From contig JASANG010003708.1 in the NCBI GenBank assembly GCA_030248215.1, positions 186,001 through 250,000 of the forward strand: a DNA stretch of 64,000 nucleotides, in the 5' to 3' direction. The stretch is from Enoplolaimus lenunculus. Lineage: Eukaryota > Nematoda > Enoplea > Enoplida > Thoracostomopsidae. Position 1 is the first letter of the stretch. The number at the start of each line of letters is the position of its first letter. Of this stretch, positions 11,580 to 23,800 are shown one piece after another. The position numbers were made by a program, and so were the translations under genes. The notes beneath the pieces were generated by a model. That model made no database searches, was not told the DNA's origin, and saw nothing but the letters and a program-made list of their open reading frames with translations.

Positions 11580-12301
11580 TCACAATACGAGAAAAGTAAT
11601 AATTCAATTATGTGCTGGTTTTGAAAATTGATGTAGCGCACTTTCGTAGAATAAATGATTATGTAAATAATGTTTAAAATAAATGCCTACTGTAGCTATG
11701 TATTTTACAAAACTTTGACTTGTAACATATTTACAACCTAAAGTTTCACAATTTTCATATATGTGCACAACTTAAGTCCTTAAGCTTAGCTTTATGCTTA
11801 ATTTTAGGTCTAAGCTAGAACAAAGGCTCAAGCTTAAGCTTAACAAGCTCGCTTTTGAAGTAAATCAAGGGCCGAAGCATTCACTACAGAAGTTTCAGGT
11901 TCAAATATGTGATTACTAGGACAGTGTTAGTGAAAAATTGTTTTATTTTGATTGGAAATTTTTAACCAAGGCCATTGTATAGCGCGGTGAATTTTATTTC
12001 AAATTAATGGAAAATTTTTGTATGGTTTTTGTTTCCTGCACATTAGTTAATTAAACTGTTATCATATCTATAGGATCAAAAATTAATATGCAACAAGTAT
12101 TTAGGTTTAATGCTTCTAAACCTTTACAGTTTAAAGGATACTGATGGATGCCGGGATGAATATTCTTAAATTACATTGGTTTTAACCATATACTTACCTA
12201 TCAATATTATTAAAACTGTAACGCCACACATACGTAATTTGGACAGTGTTCTAGCATTATTTACGTTTTGAATTTTGATGCAAAAAAGTATATGCAAATT
12301 A
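11580..12301. other. No gene seen; TTAGGC-like debris
   Basis: AT-rich; decayed AAGCTTAAGC / TTAGGTCTAAGC runs at 11775-11855 resemble the interiors of GGCCCATG elements. Nothing else recognisable. Confidence 0.4.
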
Positions 12302-12746
12302 CTGCAGTGACCCGAATAAGAAAGAGGTAATAAAAGAGCGGGTTCCCATTTTGAGTCCTAATCAATAGGAGTCCGTATCCCTCATAAGAGTCCGTAAGCG
12401 GATAGAGTCCCTAAACCCTAATTATGGTCTATAAATGTCAATTATTCCTAATTGTAGCGCATAAATGACTCCATGACCAAATAAAGTTGTGTTCGAAATT
12501 TTAAAACATACTTAAGTTTTCAAAGTACATTCCTAAGTATAACCTTGCATTATCGCTCAAGCTATTAACACAAGACAAATAAAACGTTTAGTACCACGGA
12601 TAGTTCCAATACCGGATATATCAGTAACGAAGGGTGGTGGAGGGCGGGTTGAAAATAAATAACAGTCCGCAACCGAATAACAAGGGGGTACCCTATGGAA
12701 AGGCCAAATAAATTTCAGTCCTCCCCTCTTATTCCAATCACTACAG
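12302..12746. mobile_element. Full-length TA-flanked TIR element (445 bp)
   Basis: Starts CTGCAGTGACCCGAATAAG after TA and ends CCAATCACTACAG before TA. The interior matches 25734-26177 along its whole length in the opposite orientation, including GAGTCCGTAAGCGGATAGAG and CCAATACCGGATATATCAG. Similar length (444-445 bp) in both makes this the reference size of the family. No transposase; probably mobilised by a Tc1/mariner-type enzyme (inferred from TA). Confidence 0.85.
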
Positions 12747-12957
12747 TAGCAAGTGCCGATTTTTATCTTGTCTTTGATTTCCCGTTATAGTATTTTACAT
12801 CGGAAATTAACAATTATAAGTTTAAATTTCTTAAATTTAAAACTTGAAGCAGGAGTAAGATAATTTTGCAGGGCAATACACATAATCACGGTAATGCAAA
12901 CTTTTTCGAACTGAAAAATAATATTTGCTTTAGCAAATAAAATTGTTCAAATTTGTC

Positions 12958-13163
12958 GGCCAATGTAAAGAACAAGGGCGGAACAGTATTATAAGCATAT
13001 TCTTCAGCCTAAGCCTAAGCCTAAGCGTACGCGTAAGTATGTGCATATTTCAAAGCCTAAGCCTTAGCTTAAGCCTAAGCTAAGCAAAAAATAGTCTAAA
13101 CCTTAAGCTTACTCTATTCTAGTCTCACGGAAAAATGTTCCGCCCATGATCCTTACATGTGCC
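12958..13163. mobile_element. GGCCCATG-type TIR element with GCCTAA arrays
   Basis: Starts GGCCAATGTAAAGAACAAGG and ends TGATCCTTACATGTGCC; inner GGGCGGAACAGT and ATGTTCCGCCC are inverted. The interior has AAGCCTAAGCCTAAGC runs. Same organisation as 4827-5042. Confidence 0.77.
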
Positions 13164-13900
13164 AATTTGTCAATAACAAAAGCATTGGCCCCTGTAACGA
13201 TGAGGGGCGGAACATTTTTCTCCAAAACTGGAATCGTAAGCTTAAGTTTTATACTGATTTTTGGCTTGTACAGGTAAACCTTTAAGCAAATTAAACAAAT
13301 CCGTGTTATTAAAATGTTTATGCCTTAACTGTACCTAATTTCAATCTGGTTTCACCGCGAAAACTTTGGCAAGCTCGCAATTATCTGGTCTAAAAATTGG
13401 TGAGACTCAAAACAAATATTTTTCTTTCTATGTCTTCTGCTCATATGCGCGAAATTTCGACCGCAAACGAGGAAAACTGGTCACACGCTATGCTCCGTGT
13501 GATTCCGCCACTGTAAGTGTAATACCTAGCATATAGTAAATAACGCAGTCCGGAAACATCAAAACGGGATGGATCCACGTGAGATATAACTGGAAAAAAT
13601 CTCGAAAGCCAAGCGAGCTGGAAACCGAGCGCGAGTTTACTGCTAAACCTTAATACCAGATCTTGGTTATGATAACTGTATAGCGGCCTAGGCCGTGGCA
13701 GTAGTCTCAGACCGCCAGTCCAACTACATTTGTTTCATTTCTCAACCCGAGATTTCATAATTTCTTCGATCGAACCAAACTTCACCATAAATGACACATT
13801 TTCAGTTCAAAGACATCCACAACCAGCGTTGAAACGACGACGTGCGACAAATTCGAACCCTTATCAGACTTCCGTCCAATCCCATTGCTTGCTGATTGGG
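13164..13900. other. No confident gene; repeat end fragments
   Basis: Holds another GGGGCGGAACATTTTTCTCC end at 13202-13222 and a hAT-like end (GATTCCGCCACTG) at 13499-13513. A short frame at 13730-13975 (HPQPALKRRRATNSNPYQ) runs into the satellite array and is not recognised. Confidence 0.4.
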
Positions 13901-13901
13901 G

Positions 13902-15530
13902 CAGAGACTGATAAGCGATCGATTGCCCATACAGATTGCTTTACTGAACGCGAGGCAGGATACTGTGAATTATAAATTTATTAAACTTTAAATATACACC
14001 ATTTTAGTCGTTGAATAAATTTAGTTTTTAGTTATTTTGGGTATCGGAATGAATAAGCTATCGATTGCCCATACAGATTGCTTTTATGAAGGCGAGACAG
14101 GATACTGTGAATTATGAATTTATTACATTTTAAATATATACCATTTTAGTCGTTGAATATATTTAGTTTTTAGTTATTTTGGGTATCGGAATGAATGGTT
14201 AGGGCTGAGACTGATAAGCTATCGATTGCTCATACAGATTACTTTTATGAAGGCGAAGTAGGATACTATGAACTATGAATTTATTACATTTTAAATATAT
14301 ACCATTTTTGTCGTTAAATAATTTTAGTTTTTAGTTATTTTGGGTATCGGAATGAATGGTTAGGGCTGAGACTGATAAGCGATCGATTGCCCATACAGAT
14401 TGCTTTTATGAAGGCGAGACAGGATACTGCGAATTATGAATTTATTACATTTTAAATATATACCATTTTAGTCGTTGAATATATTTAGTTTTTAGTTATT
14501 TTGGGTATCGGAATGAATGGTTAGGGCTGAGACTGATAAGCTATCGATTGCTCATACAGATTACTTTTATGAAGGCGAAGTAGGATACTATGAATTATGA
14601 ATTTATTACATTTTAAATATATACCATTTTTGTCGTTGAATAATTTTAGTTTTTAGTTATTTTGGGTATCGGAATGAATGGTTAGGGCTGAGACTGATAA
14701 GCGATCGATTGCCCATACAGATTGCTTTTATGAAGGCGAGACAGGATACTGTGAATTATGAATTTATTACATTTTAAATATATACCATTTTAGTCGTTGA
14801 ATATATTTAGTTTTTAGTTATTTTGGGTATCGGAATGAATGGTTAGGGCTGAGACTGATAAGCTATCGATTGCTCATACAGATTACTTTTATGAAGGCGA
14901 AGTAGGATACTATGAATTATGAATTTATTACATTTTAAATATATACCATTTTTGTCGTTGAATAATTTTAGTTTTTAGTTATTTTGGGTATCGGAATGAA
15001 TGGTTAGGGCTGAGACTGATAAGCGATCGATTGCCCATACAGATTGCTTTTATGAAGGCGAGACAGGATACTGTGAATTATGAATTTATTACATTTTAAA
15101 TATATACCATTTTAGTCGTTGAATATATTTAGTTTTTAGTTATTTTTGGTATCGGAATGAATGGTTAGGGCTGAGACTGATAAGCGATCGATTGCCCATA
15201 CAGATTGCTTTTATGAAGGCGAGGCAGGATACAGTGAATTATGAATTTATTACATTTTAAATATATACCATTTTTGTCGTTGAATAATTTTAGTTTTTAG
15301 TTATTTTGGGTATCGGAATGAATGGTTAGGGCTGAGACTGATAAGCGATCGATTGCCCATACAGATTGCTTTTATGAAGGCGAGGCAGGATACAGTGAAT
15401 TATGAATTTATTACATTTTAAATATATACCATTTTAGTCGTTGAATAAATTTAGTTTTTAGTTATTTTGGGTATCGGAATTAATGGTTAGGGCTGAGACT
15501 GATAAGCTATCGATTGCCCATATAATATAC
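13902..15530. repeat. 161-bp satellite array with 322-bp higher-order structure
   Basis: GATAAGC(G/T)ATCGATTGC recurs at 14213, 14374, 14535, 14696, 14857, 15018, 15179, 15340 and 15501, exactly 161 bp apart; earlier copies at 13910 and about 14052 are offset by a short loss of GGTTAGGGCTGAGACT. Two variants alternate. Variant A has GCGATCGATTGCCC, GCGAGACAGG, TTTTAGTCG; variant B has GCTATCGATTGCTC, GCGAAGTAGG, TTTTTGTCG. The order is ABABABA from about 14052, then two mixed or A-like copies. Units are non-coding, AT-rich and near nucleosome length. Confidence 0.93.
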
Positions 15531-15559
15531 TTTATGCAAACGGAACAGAATCCTGACAC

Positions 15560-16027
15560 GTTCTAATATACAGTTGATTACGAGTAACTTAGCGCAATGT
15601 GTATACGCGAAATACAGTGTGGTAGTGCACATGATTTAACCAATGGAACACGCATCTGAAGTACAAAGTCTTCACAAGATGCGAACGTTTTTTGGCCTGG
15701 AACATCAAACTCGTACAGCTGAGTGGTAATAGTATAAACGTTCCATATTCCGGTCCATGTTGCTTTTAGGGTAGGTTTGGTTTCAGGTGGGTCTGTAAAA
15801 GAGTAGGCTTACATTCTAGACTACATTTTTTGCTTAGGCTTACACTTAGACTTAGGCTTAGGAATAAGTTTTTGCAACGCTTAGGCTTAGACTATAGGCT
15901 TAGAAATACGCTTTAATCTACTGGTACGGACCTTAACGTAACATTGGTCCATGTTCCAGCCAGCACTGGTTCAAACTCGAGCATAAAATTAGATCTCAGA
16001 TCAAATAGAAAAAATATTCGTATAGGG
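15560..16027. mobile_element. Decayed piggyBac-like element interrupted by a younger insertion
   Basis: The left part (15580-15751, with CACAAGATGCGAACG then CAGCTGAGTGGTAATAG) and the right part (15951-16027, with GGTTCAAACTCGAGCATAAA and ending TCGTATAGGG before TTAA) align in order with the 262-bp elements at 16997-17258 and 60083-60344. Between them sits the GGTCCATG element 15752-15950. This copy is older: many substitutions and no clean left end. Confidence 0.7.
15752..15950. mobile_element. GGCCCATGTTAC-type TIR element nested in a piggyBac-like element
   Basis: Starts GGTCCATGTTGCTTTTAGGG and ends CGTAACATTGGTCC. CATATTCC lies just left and CATGTTCC at the right edge, i.e. an 8-bp target duplication with one change. 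The interior has short TTAGGCTTA runs and the AAGTTTTTGCAACGC spacer. About 200 bp, non-coding. Confidence 0.75.
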
Positions 16028-16996
16028 TTAAAATTTGTGTGGACTCTGGCCGATATTTTCCAACAATAGATCGGTCGTAAACTATATTACATTTTTGCAG
16101 CGTAATCGAGAAAGTTACGAAACCTGCATCAAATTTGTTTGAAAATGTTGTCAAATTATAGTCGCAGTGACCATGACCGCAGCCAGGATTACAATCCGAG
16201 ACCTGCGATAATCTCGTGAAAAATAGTTTTGCGAGACAACCGCAGGCGAGGAAGAAATTTTTGTGACCTCTACAGGATTATTCTACAGTCTGTAAAAGTG
16301 CCGTTTTAGTGTATTTCAACAAATTTCGGCTTGGTATATCTGCCTATCGCCTCTCACGTATGCGCTTACGGTCACGAGACGAGTATATTAGTATTAGTTT
16401 TAGTATAACAAGTTTGATACATTATTCAAAACAGGTTCGTAGACACAGCTTGTTCGCAGAAGCATCCTCGATGTTTCGGTGGTCATTGATTACCGCAATA
16501 GGCGTTTAATCCTCAGTAGCAAGAAATTCGTCGCCCGAAAACACGTCACTCGACAATTTGTAATCCGAAATTTCATCGACTCGACAATTAGTCACACATT
16601 ATTATGCTTAGACTTAGGCTTAGGATTAGGATTGTGAATTACGCTTACAATTATGCTTATATTTATATTCATAAGCTTTAGTACACTGGTGGGTGACAAG
16701 TAGTCGGGCGACGAATTGTCGTACATTGTCAATTTTTCACTGAACGAAACAAAAATGTTCTGTATGTACATTTTTTGTTATATAATTAAAACGTTTTATT
16801 AAATCAAAACATTATGCGTCTGAAACGGTAAAAATAATGGCAATCCTGAAATACACAATGTGTAGACACTGAAAATTGCATCAGCTTAGCGATGCTTAAA
16901 TGCTTCATAGGAATATAGATTTCGAAAATTGTAGGTTTACTGCTTCTTAAAATGCAACCGGTCCAATCGCACGCGCACCACAGCACATATTATTAA

Positions 16997-17258
16997 CCCC
17001 TCCTCACATTGAGTTGCCTATAGGCAACTCATAACAGTGTATATACGTCAATAATATATGTCGCACAGTGTTTAACAATTGTAACACGTATACATAGTAC
17101 TAAATCACCACAAGACGTGAGAGCCCCCTCGGACTCGAGCGTCAAGCTCCTATAGCTGAGTGGTGATGGTATACGCCTCCCACTTCAGTCATCGGAATTC
17201 GAATCCTAGCATAAAAGCAGGTCTCAGGGGAAATTGAAAATATTCATGTGAGAAAGAG
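16997..17258. mobile_element. piggyBac-like short element (262 bp) with tRNA-like module
   Basis: Bounded by TTAA on both sides (16993-16996, 17259-17262). Ends CCCCTCCTCACATTGAG and TTCATGTGAGAAAGAG are inverted. TTAA targets and CCC..GGG ends are the piggyBac signature. Inside, 17150-17215 has an A-box-like TATAGCTGAGTGGTGATGG and a B-box-like GAATTCGAATCC about 40 bp apart, resembling a degenerate tRNA promoter. Exactly the same length as the copy at 60083-60344. Confidence 0.85.
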
Positions 17259-17394
17259 TTAAGAACTGCGCTACAAGCACCACGCGTTTGGTGGTATGGC
17301 AATCCGAAACCAGCCGTGCCGAGTTGCTATACAGCGAAAATAGCCGTATGCCAATGGCTTATGAACCAGAATGAAGCGAAATATACAACTACTC

Positions 17395-17745
17395 TTTAAA
17401 AAATTAAACTTAAATTATAGCTTAACTAAACTTGAATATTAGTTTTAGTATAACTTAAATGGCTGGACGGACTAACTAAACTAGAATTTTAAGTTTTACT
17501 TGAACCAACATGTTTTCAAGTTTCACTCAAGTTTAAGTAAACTTATATTTAGTTTAAGTAACGTGTACAGCCCACAAATTACGTGTATCTACTAGTTCGT
17601 TAAGTTAGCTTAAACTAAAAATATGTAAGATTTTAAATGAGTCTAAGCTTAAACCTACCTGTTAGTTTAGTTAATCTAGAATATTAGTTTAATACTGCTG
17701 GGTTATCTTAGGATTAAATCAAGTTAGTCTAAGCTTTTAGAGAGT
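17395..17745. repeat. Low-complexity AACTTAA / TTTAAGT stretch
   Basis: Dense irregular iteration of ACTTAAA, AGTTTAAG and TAGTTTTAG motifs on both orientations over about 350 bp, able to fold on itself. No reading frame of interest. The surrounding 17746-18600 has only short frames without recognisable protein content. Confidence 0.5.
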
Positions 17746-18600
17746 ATTAAAGTTAAAACTTAAGTCACACAAACGTTGTAAATTTTTGCATATTTTACAT
17801 GCCGAATTCAAAATTTCTTTACTAATTTGAAAATAAGTGTTAGTTTTTCCAAGAAAGCTAACAACATACAAAGCTGGTGGAACTTTCGCAGATGATGTCA
17901 ATCTACAGGTTTCCATAGAATATCTATGGTGTTTTGGAGAAACTATTATGCTGGGCACCGCAAATGTAACAAACACCACCCTGGAATAAACAAGGCCATG
18001 TTACAAGACAGCTATAAAACGGTATTTTGGGCCAAGTGAGTAAAATTCGTCTCGCTTTATGCGCCGTTCAGAACAATTTTGTCAACGGTGCCACAAAATA
18101 TGCCATAGCCCAATTGGATTGTATACAGAATTGTCTAAACATCCGCAGTCCTACAATCACTGATGTCAATCAATCACAACCAGCGTTTCTAGTACTTGAG
18201 CACGGTTAAAGCGGTTGAACTGAAATTAGTAAAAATATTAAAATATAACTTTATGGATGTCCGTTCGTGTAAAGTTACTAGAAGGTCGCGTTTGTTAAAA
18301 CTTGGCCGGACATATACCTCCAAAATTTTCCAATAATGCTGTGAAGAAATTTTAAACTTTCACTGCGTTGAGAGGGTATCCGAAACCCTTGGATTTGGCA
18401 GCTGCGATACGCGCACGGAAGGTTTGTAATTTTTTTATGGAACGACAAAAATTCCATTGAAAAAAGAGAAACGAAATCGGACACCGATTTTTAAAAGAAA
18501 TGCAAATATTTCGATATTTTTCTTAATCAGTGTAAATGCTCAATACTGCGCTGTGGTACCACATATTTAACTGATTATGGTTAGTAATAACGTAAAATTA

Positions 18601-18786
18601 CATTGCAAAAAATGGTGAGTGAAATTGACTCTCTCCGAAATAGGCTCTACGGGACTAGACAAACTGAGTCAAATTCGACTCGCTGAATCGCACGTTTGAC
18701 TCTGACGGAGTCGAATTTGTCTGTTTGTGTAGCTTCGTAGAACCTATCTCGGAGCGAGTCAATTTGACACGCCATTTTTTGCAGTG
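18601..18786. mobile_element. TA-flanked near-palindromic element (CACTGCAAAAAATGG family)
   Basis: TA on both sides. The left arm CATTGCAAAAAATGGTGAGT and right arm (..ACGCCATTTTTTGCAGTG) are inverted, and the pairing continues through the whole 186 bp (GACTCTCTCCGAAATAGGC with its inverse), leaving only a short centre. Copies at 20159-20370 and 28972-29143. Tc1/mariner-type by target site (inferred). Confidence 0.85.
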
Positions 18787-20158
18787 TAGATCCATAAACA
18801 GTTAACAAATTGAAATAAACAACACATATCGTAGTGGAACGAAATCAATAACGTTGAAACCAAAATAAAGTTGAACTAAAAATATTTAACACAGGTTAAA
18901 AACCAGATCTTAAAACAAAACGCGAAAAAACCTTAAGTCTATTCTGTGCGAAAATAAATGTATATTTGATTTCATTTTGAAGATAAATTTGACCTGGGAT
19001 TCTAAACTCAAGACTTTCAGTTGAATGACCCTAATCATTACCGCTGGACTATAAGTGACCTGGATACCCTATCGCATGGGCCTATCTTTATGTCTTGTTT
19101 GTTTCTTACTTTTCGGGTCTATTTGTAATAACTAATAATCGTTAAGCACTTTCCAGTATGTGTAAATTCGCATACTATGCTAGAGAGTTTAGGTAAAGAA
19201 TAAGAGTCGAAATACCAATCTTGAGTCTGAATCAGCAATATTCTTTTTCACTAATTACAGCTTGTAACTGGGGATAGAATCTAAAATTATCAGTGACAAA
19301 TCCAATACTTTCCAGTGAGGTAGTATGCTTTTGTGTTATGTAATTTTAAAGTTTTAAAGCGCGATTTTAGCAAATTTTTTAATATTTTAAGATTCACCCT
19401 GCAGCGACGGCACATAGTGTTTGGGTTCGTGTTGCGGCATTTTAGATTGCGTAAAATGTTCCTGAAACGAATTAAGTTCGGTACAGAATTCCATTAAAAC
19501 TCATATTACCGCTGGAATCTGTTCAAGTTTCAAATTAAACATATTTACATTAGGCTCTTAAAAACTGACTGAGTTTAGTTCTCTTCACATGCTTTGATTC
19601 GCGTTAACAAGGATTTCGGCAAGCCCTCCCCCTTAACCTGAATTGTATAGAAGAGGTGTTGTTACGTTCAAAGATCGAAGCAACATTTTGAAAAATGCGC
19701 ACGTCCATAAATAGATCAGTACGAAAACATAAAAAATACCGGTACACAAGCCTTGAACCATGTTACTTTTAGGGCCGTTCCGGTATCTGGTGTGTCAATA
19801 AAAGAGTAGGCTTCGCTTCTAGACTACATATATGATTAGGCTTAGACTTAGGAATACACCTTTTCAACGCCTTGGCTTAGAGTTGGAAATACGCTTAATA
19901 TAGGTAATATTGTCACAACCCTAGCATTGGCCCAAGCCTGGAACTTCCTATTTAGACCATTATTTTGCTAATTTAAAAAACTTGGAGCTTATTAATAGCC
20001 TAAATTCCCAGAATTCAGTGTCACATGTAGTCATTTACCTCGATTGGTACCAGAAATGGTCGGTGCGGCTCTAAAGTCAAAAATCACATTTTTTGAAAAG
20101 TATTTGACGTAAAACATATACTGAAACAATTTACACGGCAACTAGTTAAACATGGTTA
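18787..20158. other. No gene; decayed GGCCCATGTTAC element at 19755-19916
   Basis: The stretch is AT-rich. Around 19755-19916 the sequence AACCATGTTACTTTTAGGG, AAAAGAGTAGGCTTCG and TTAGGCTTAGACTTAGG shows a worn copy of the TTAGGC-bearing family. Nothing else recognised. Confidence 0.5.
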
Positions 20159-20370
20159 CACTGCAAAAAATGGTGAGTCAAATTGAGTCTCTTCGAAAGA
20201 GAAGCTCTACAGGACATTACACAAGACGAGCCAAATTCGACTCCCCCAGAGTCAAACGTGCGACTCTGTGAGTCGAATGTGAATCTGGCGGAGTCGAATT
20301 TGATTCAGTTGTGTAATTCAGTAGAGCCTCTTTCGGAGAGAGTCAAATTGACTCACCATTTTTTGCAGTG
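20159..20370. mobile_element. TA-flanked near-palindromic element (212 bp)
   Basis: CACTGCAAAAAATGGTGAGT at the left and its inverse at the right, TA on each side, pairing over nearly the entire length through GACTCTGTGAGTCGAATGTG. The longest and cleanest of the three copies in the window. Confidence 0.88.
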
Positions 20371-20704
20371 TAGTAATAATTTATCATACGCTTTCTTATC
20401 AATATACCTCATAGTTTTTAAATCGGTAGTTCCATAGATATATCTATTAGGAAGGATTTCTCACAAGCTTATATCTCTCTTCGACTTTATATGAAAAAAT
20501 GTTATTTTCGTTGCGTTCCGAAGCTGGTTGACAGGTACATAATTAAGGCTTCAATCGACATTAAAACATACTCGAGTGCAAGAACAACTTTTACCATAAC
20601 TCAAAAATTCGACTCAGCGGTTCAAAACGCGTCAAAACATACATAAATTGTTAAGCTCATTTCGCAAAATATATACATTTGGAACTTTTGCTAGTCGCAA
20701 GACA

Positions 20705-20836
20705 TCACTAAGCCTAAGCGTTGATAATGAGTATTCCTAAGCCTAAGACTAGGCAAAAAAATGCAGTCGTGATTCTAACCATACGCCCTTTTACAGACGC
20801 ACCAGAAACCGGTATGGCCTTAAAGTAACATGGACC
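20705..20836. mobile_element. Truncated GGCCCATGTTAC-type element
   Basis: Contains CTAAGCCTAAGCG, CCTAAGCCTAAGACTAGGC, GCACCAGAAACCGGTATGG and the terminal CCTTAAAGTAACATGGACC. The other end is missing. Confidence 0.65.
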
Positions 20837-23800
20837 GAATCAATACATGAACAGAGTCCAGAAATACTAAATAGAGATCATGTTTAAAATACACTTAAAC
20901 GATTTGTAGGTTACACGAAGCTCAGCGGAAAAATTAAACTAATTACTCACCTATATTATTAAAGCTGGAACGCCCCACATACGTACTTTGGGCAGTGTTC
21001 TAGTTGCAATGATTGTTTCATATATAAACAAAAACAAGAGACAGCATATATATGCAAATTAGAAGACATGTTTAAGAAGTTTGTGAGGAATATGTTGGGG
21101 TTGCAAATTGCAACCACGTTCACTAATTAAAATATATTGATAGAAGTTTTGAAACATTATTCTGTGGTGTGTCCTTAAAATCCATGAAAATCACAAGTTT
21201 TGTAAAATATGCAAAAATTTCACTATTAAACATTCCGCAACCTGCAGCAAAAATTTTACCAAAACGGAATTTGACTTTTTTCCAAAACCGGAGGCAGATG
21301 ACTTAAACTGTCTGTTCTTTGTCACATTGGTACGTCTTTATCGTCACAGAGCAATATGAAACGAAACAAGAGTGACACAAAACCCAACTCATAAAGCAGA
21401 AAGCTTATGCACATGAATCAAACAGCTTAAAAGATTAAACTGGTCACTATTTATAAAAAGCCGGTGTTTTAGAAGTGAATGAAAAACTTGAGTTAAAGAA
21501 TTGGAAACAGAACACACACTTTCGTTCAGGGCACCGAACGCTTTGGTCGAGCGGGGGTTGAGCCATATTAGTTATAGGCGACGGACATTCGTAGATATGT
21601 CAGGCCCGGGGCACTCTACTGCGGTGCGACAAAAAGTTGGCTGGTTTCAGCGAAATTAAAACGCAATAAACTTTGCAATAATCAGATGTGCAATAAACAT
21701 ACAGGTACGTTTCATATGTGCCTAGACACCGATTTTGTGTAGTTCATCTGTTTACACGTACATGGAGATGGCGCAACGTAATTGGCTGGTAGGCTGAATT
21801 GTAGATTCTACAAAATATATTCCGTAGTAACAAGAATAAGAGGGGCGGGCCGACAAGACAGGCAGTGCCAATTAACAGAAGTCTTTGTTCTTTGTTCCAG
21901 CTCGTTATTGAATGACAGTCCACAAGTCTCTAATTAGAGACCATAAATAAGACCAAAGCAGAAGTATGCTGGCATAGACTGCTTAAACATGTAACAGACA
22001 CTCTGACAACCAGCATAAACTTCGATGAATCAGAAAATAGATCACTGCAACTGGCAACCAACAAAAGTACTTCGGAGCCAGTCAGTATATTACCCTGAAG
22101 AAAAAATATAAAATGAATGGTGTTGATGCCAACTGACATGGGTTAAAGAACTAATGTTATGTTAAGTTAAACCAAATGTAACGAAAAGTGCTGCATTGAT
22201 TTCAGAGTAAAATTTTCTGGGAGAAATAAAGTTTAGAGTTGCAGATACGATCTTTATACAGAATTAATATATACAAGTGAAAGCTGAGCATGTGGCATCG
22301 TAAAATGCAAGATTATACATTTGGTTTTTTGTTACATTTTTCTAGAATCATCTATGATTTATGACTTCAAAAACTAAAATTGTGGGGAATGGCAGACGGA
22401 CTTTGACCCCTGCGAAATTCGAGTATCCTTTCAATTTTTCACGGTCTTTATTTGTAGTATCCAGTTCAAGTGCATCGCAATTAGCTCGGGGTTATGCAAA
22501 GGTACGTACACATGACTTCAGGTCAGGAAAGCCTATTCTCGTGTAAATGAAAATTTTTTACCTCTAAGACCTAGAAAGTTAAGCTTATTACAAATATTTT
22601 GTTTCTTGTCTCTTCAGAAATTTCGGAAAAAGATGTATGCCGTCTATTGTTGTCCGCTTGTATACACTTCTGGCTATTTAGTCTACAAGTGAACAAATGG
22701 AATATATTTCCGGCACAACAAAAGCGTCCGTTGTAAATTCCGGTTGGTGCGTTAAAACGTTTGTGTCAACATTAATAAAAGTTTTCGCACTAAATTTACT
22801 ACTTTCTATTTGTTAAGACCGTCGCAAGGTCACATGTCGATCCTCAATCTGGCGTCATTGAAAATTAAATATGATAAGTGGTTTCAGAGAACGGCGGTGC
22901 CGTGATATATACGACGTGCTGATAACTGAAAACGGCTAAACGTTGGTAAATTGACCCACACCACACCGTAGAAACGACGGATAAAAGTTTTTGATGCAGT
23001 AGAGAGAACAACTTCTCCGGTGACATTTTCTATAATGGGTACCGACGTACAATGAATTTTATTCTGCCGTCAAAGGTCAGGGCTGCGACCACGGCGAGAG
23101 GACCGGATGGACATGTTGGCGAGTTTAGTTGAAAAATTTTTGGGATACCATTAATCGATCCATACGAAGAAATATCATTTGCACCTGCTATGGATCATCT
23201 TGTTCCGTCATTCATCAATTTTTGATCCCAGAAACAAAGTTGAGTTCGAGTAGTGCTAGAGCTGCTTGTGTGGGCTGCAATGTAGGGTCTGATATTGAAG
23301 ACGAAACAGATTTCGGGCAAATTTTGCGAACAGCAAGGCGTAAAACAAATTAGACAAATGTTAAAGTTAATGAAGGGTTCAATTTACCAATTGTACTCTT
23401 GGTGCCTGTTTTATCACTATATGCCTATAGCGGTACAAACAATTTTTTGGCTACCCATATTGATACCGACAGAAAATGAAATGTTTTGCATAGCTTGGGT
23501 CATAGCAGCGAAACGTGTGGCTTGAAATGTAAAAGTCTGATATTAGAGAAAGAAACAAGTTTCGGGCAAATTTTGCTCTTAAGCTAAGCGTATTAATAAA
23601 TTCGCCAAACCAAATTTTTAAATGGTTCTTTGAACAAAAAAATTATAACTCTAATTAGTTGTTCAACTACTGCCAAGATTAATGATATCCATCAGCGTAG
23701 CGATGGTATATCCATTTATAGTGATTTTCATTTTGAAATTTATTGCTGAAAAACTATTTTGCATATAATAAAATAATCAGATGAATTAAAAATTTTCCGG

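Noticed and set aside
13902-15530. CRISPR array
   Set aside because: Units are direct 161-bp repeats without unique spacers, in a eukaryotic context; this is a satellite.
17150-17215. Functional tRNA gene in the piggyBac-like element
   Set aside because: A- and B-box-like motifs are present but the acceptor and anticodon stems do not pair; treated as a tRNA-like module.
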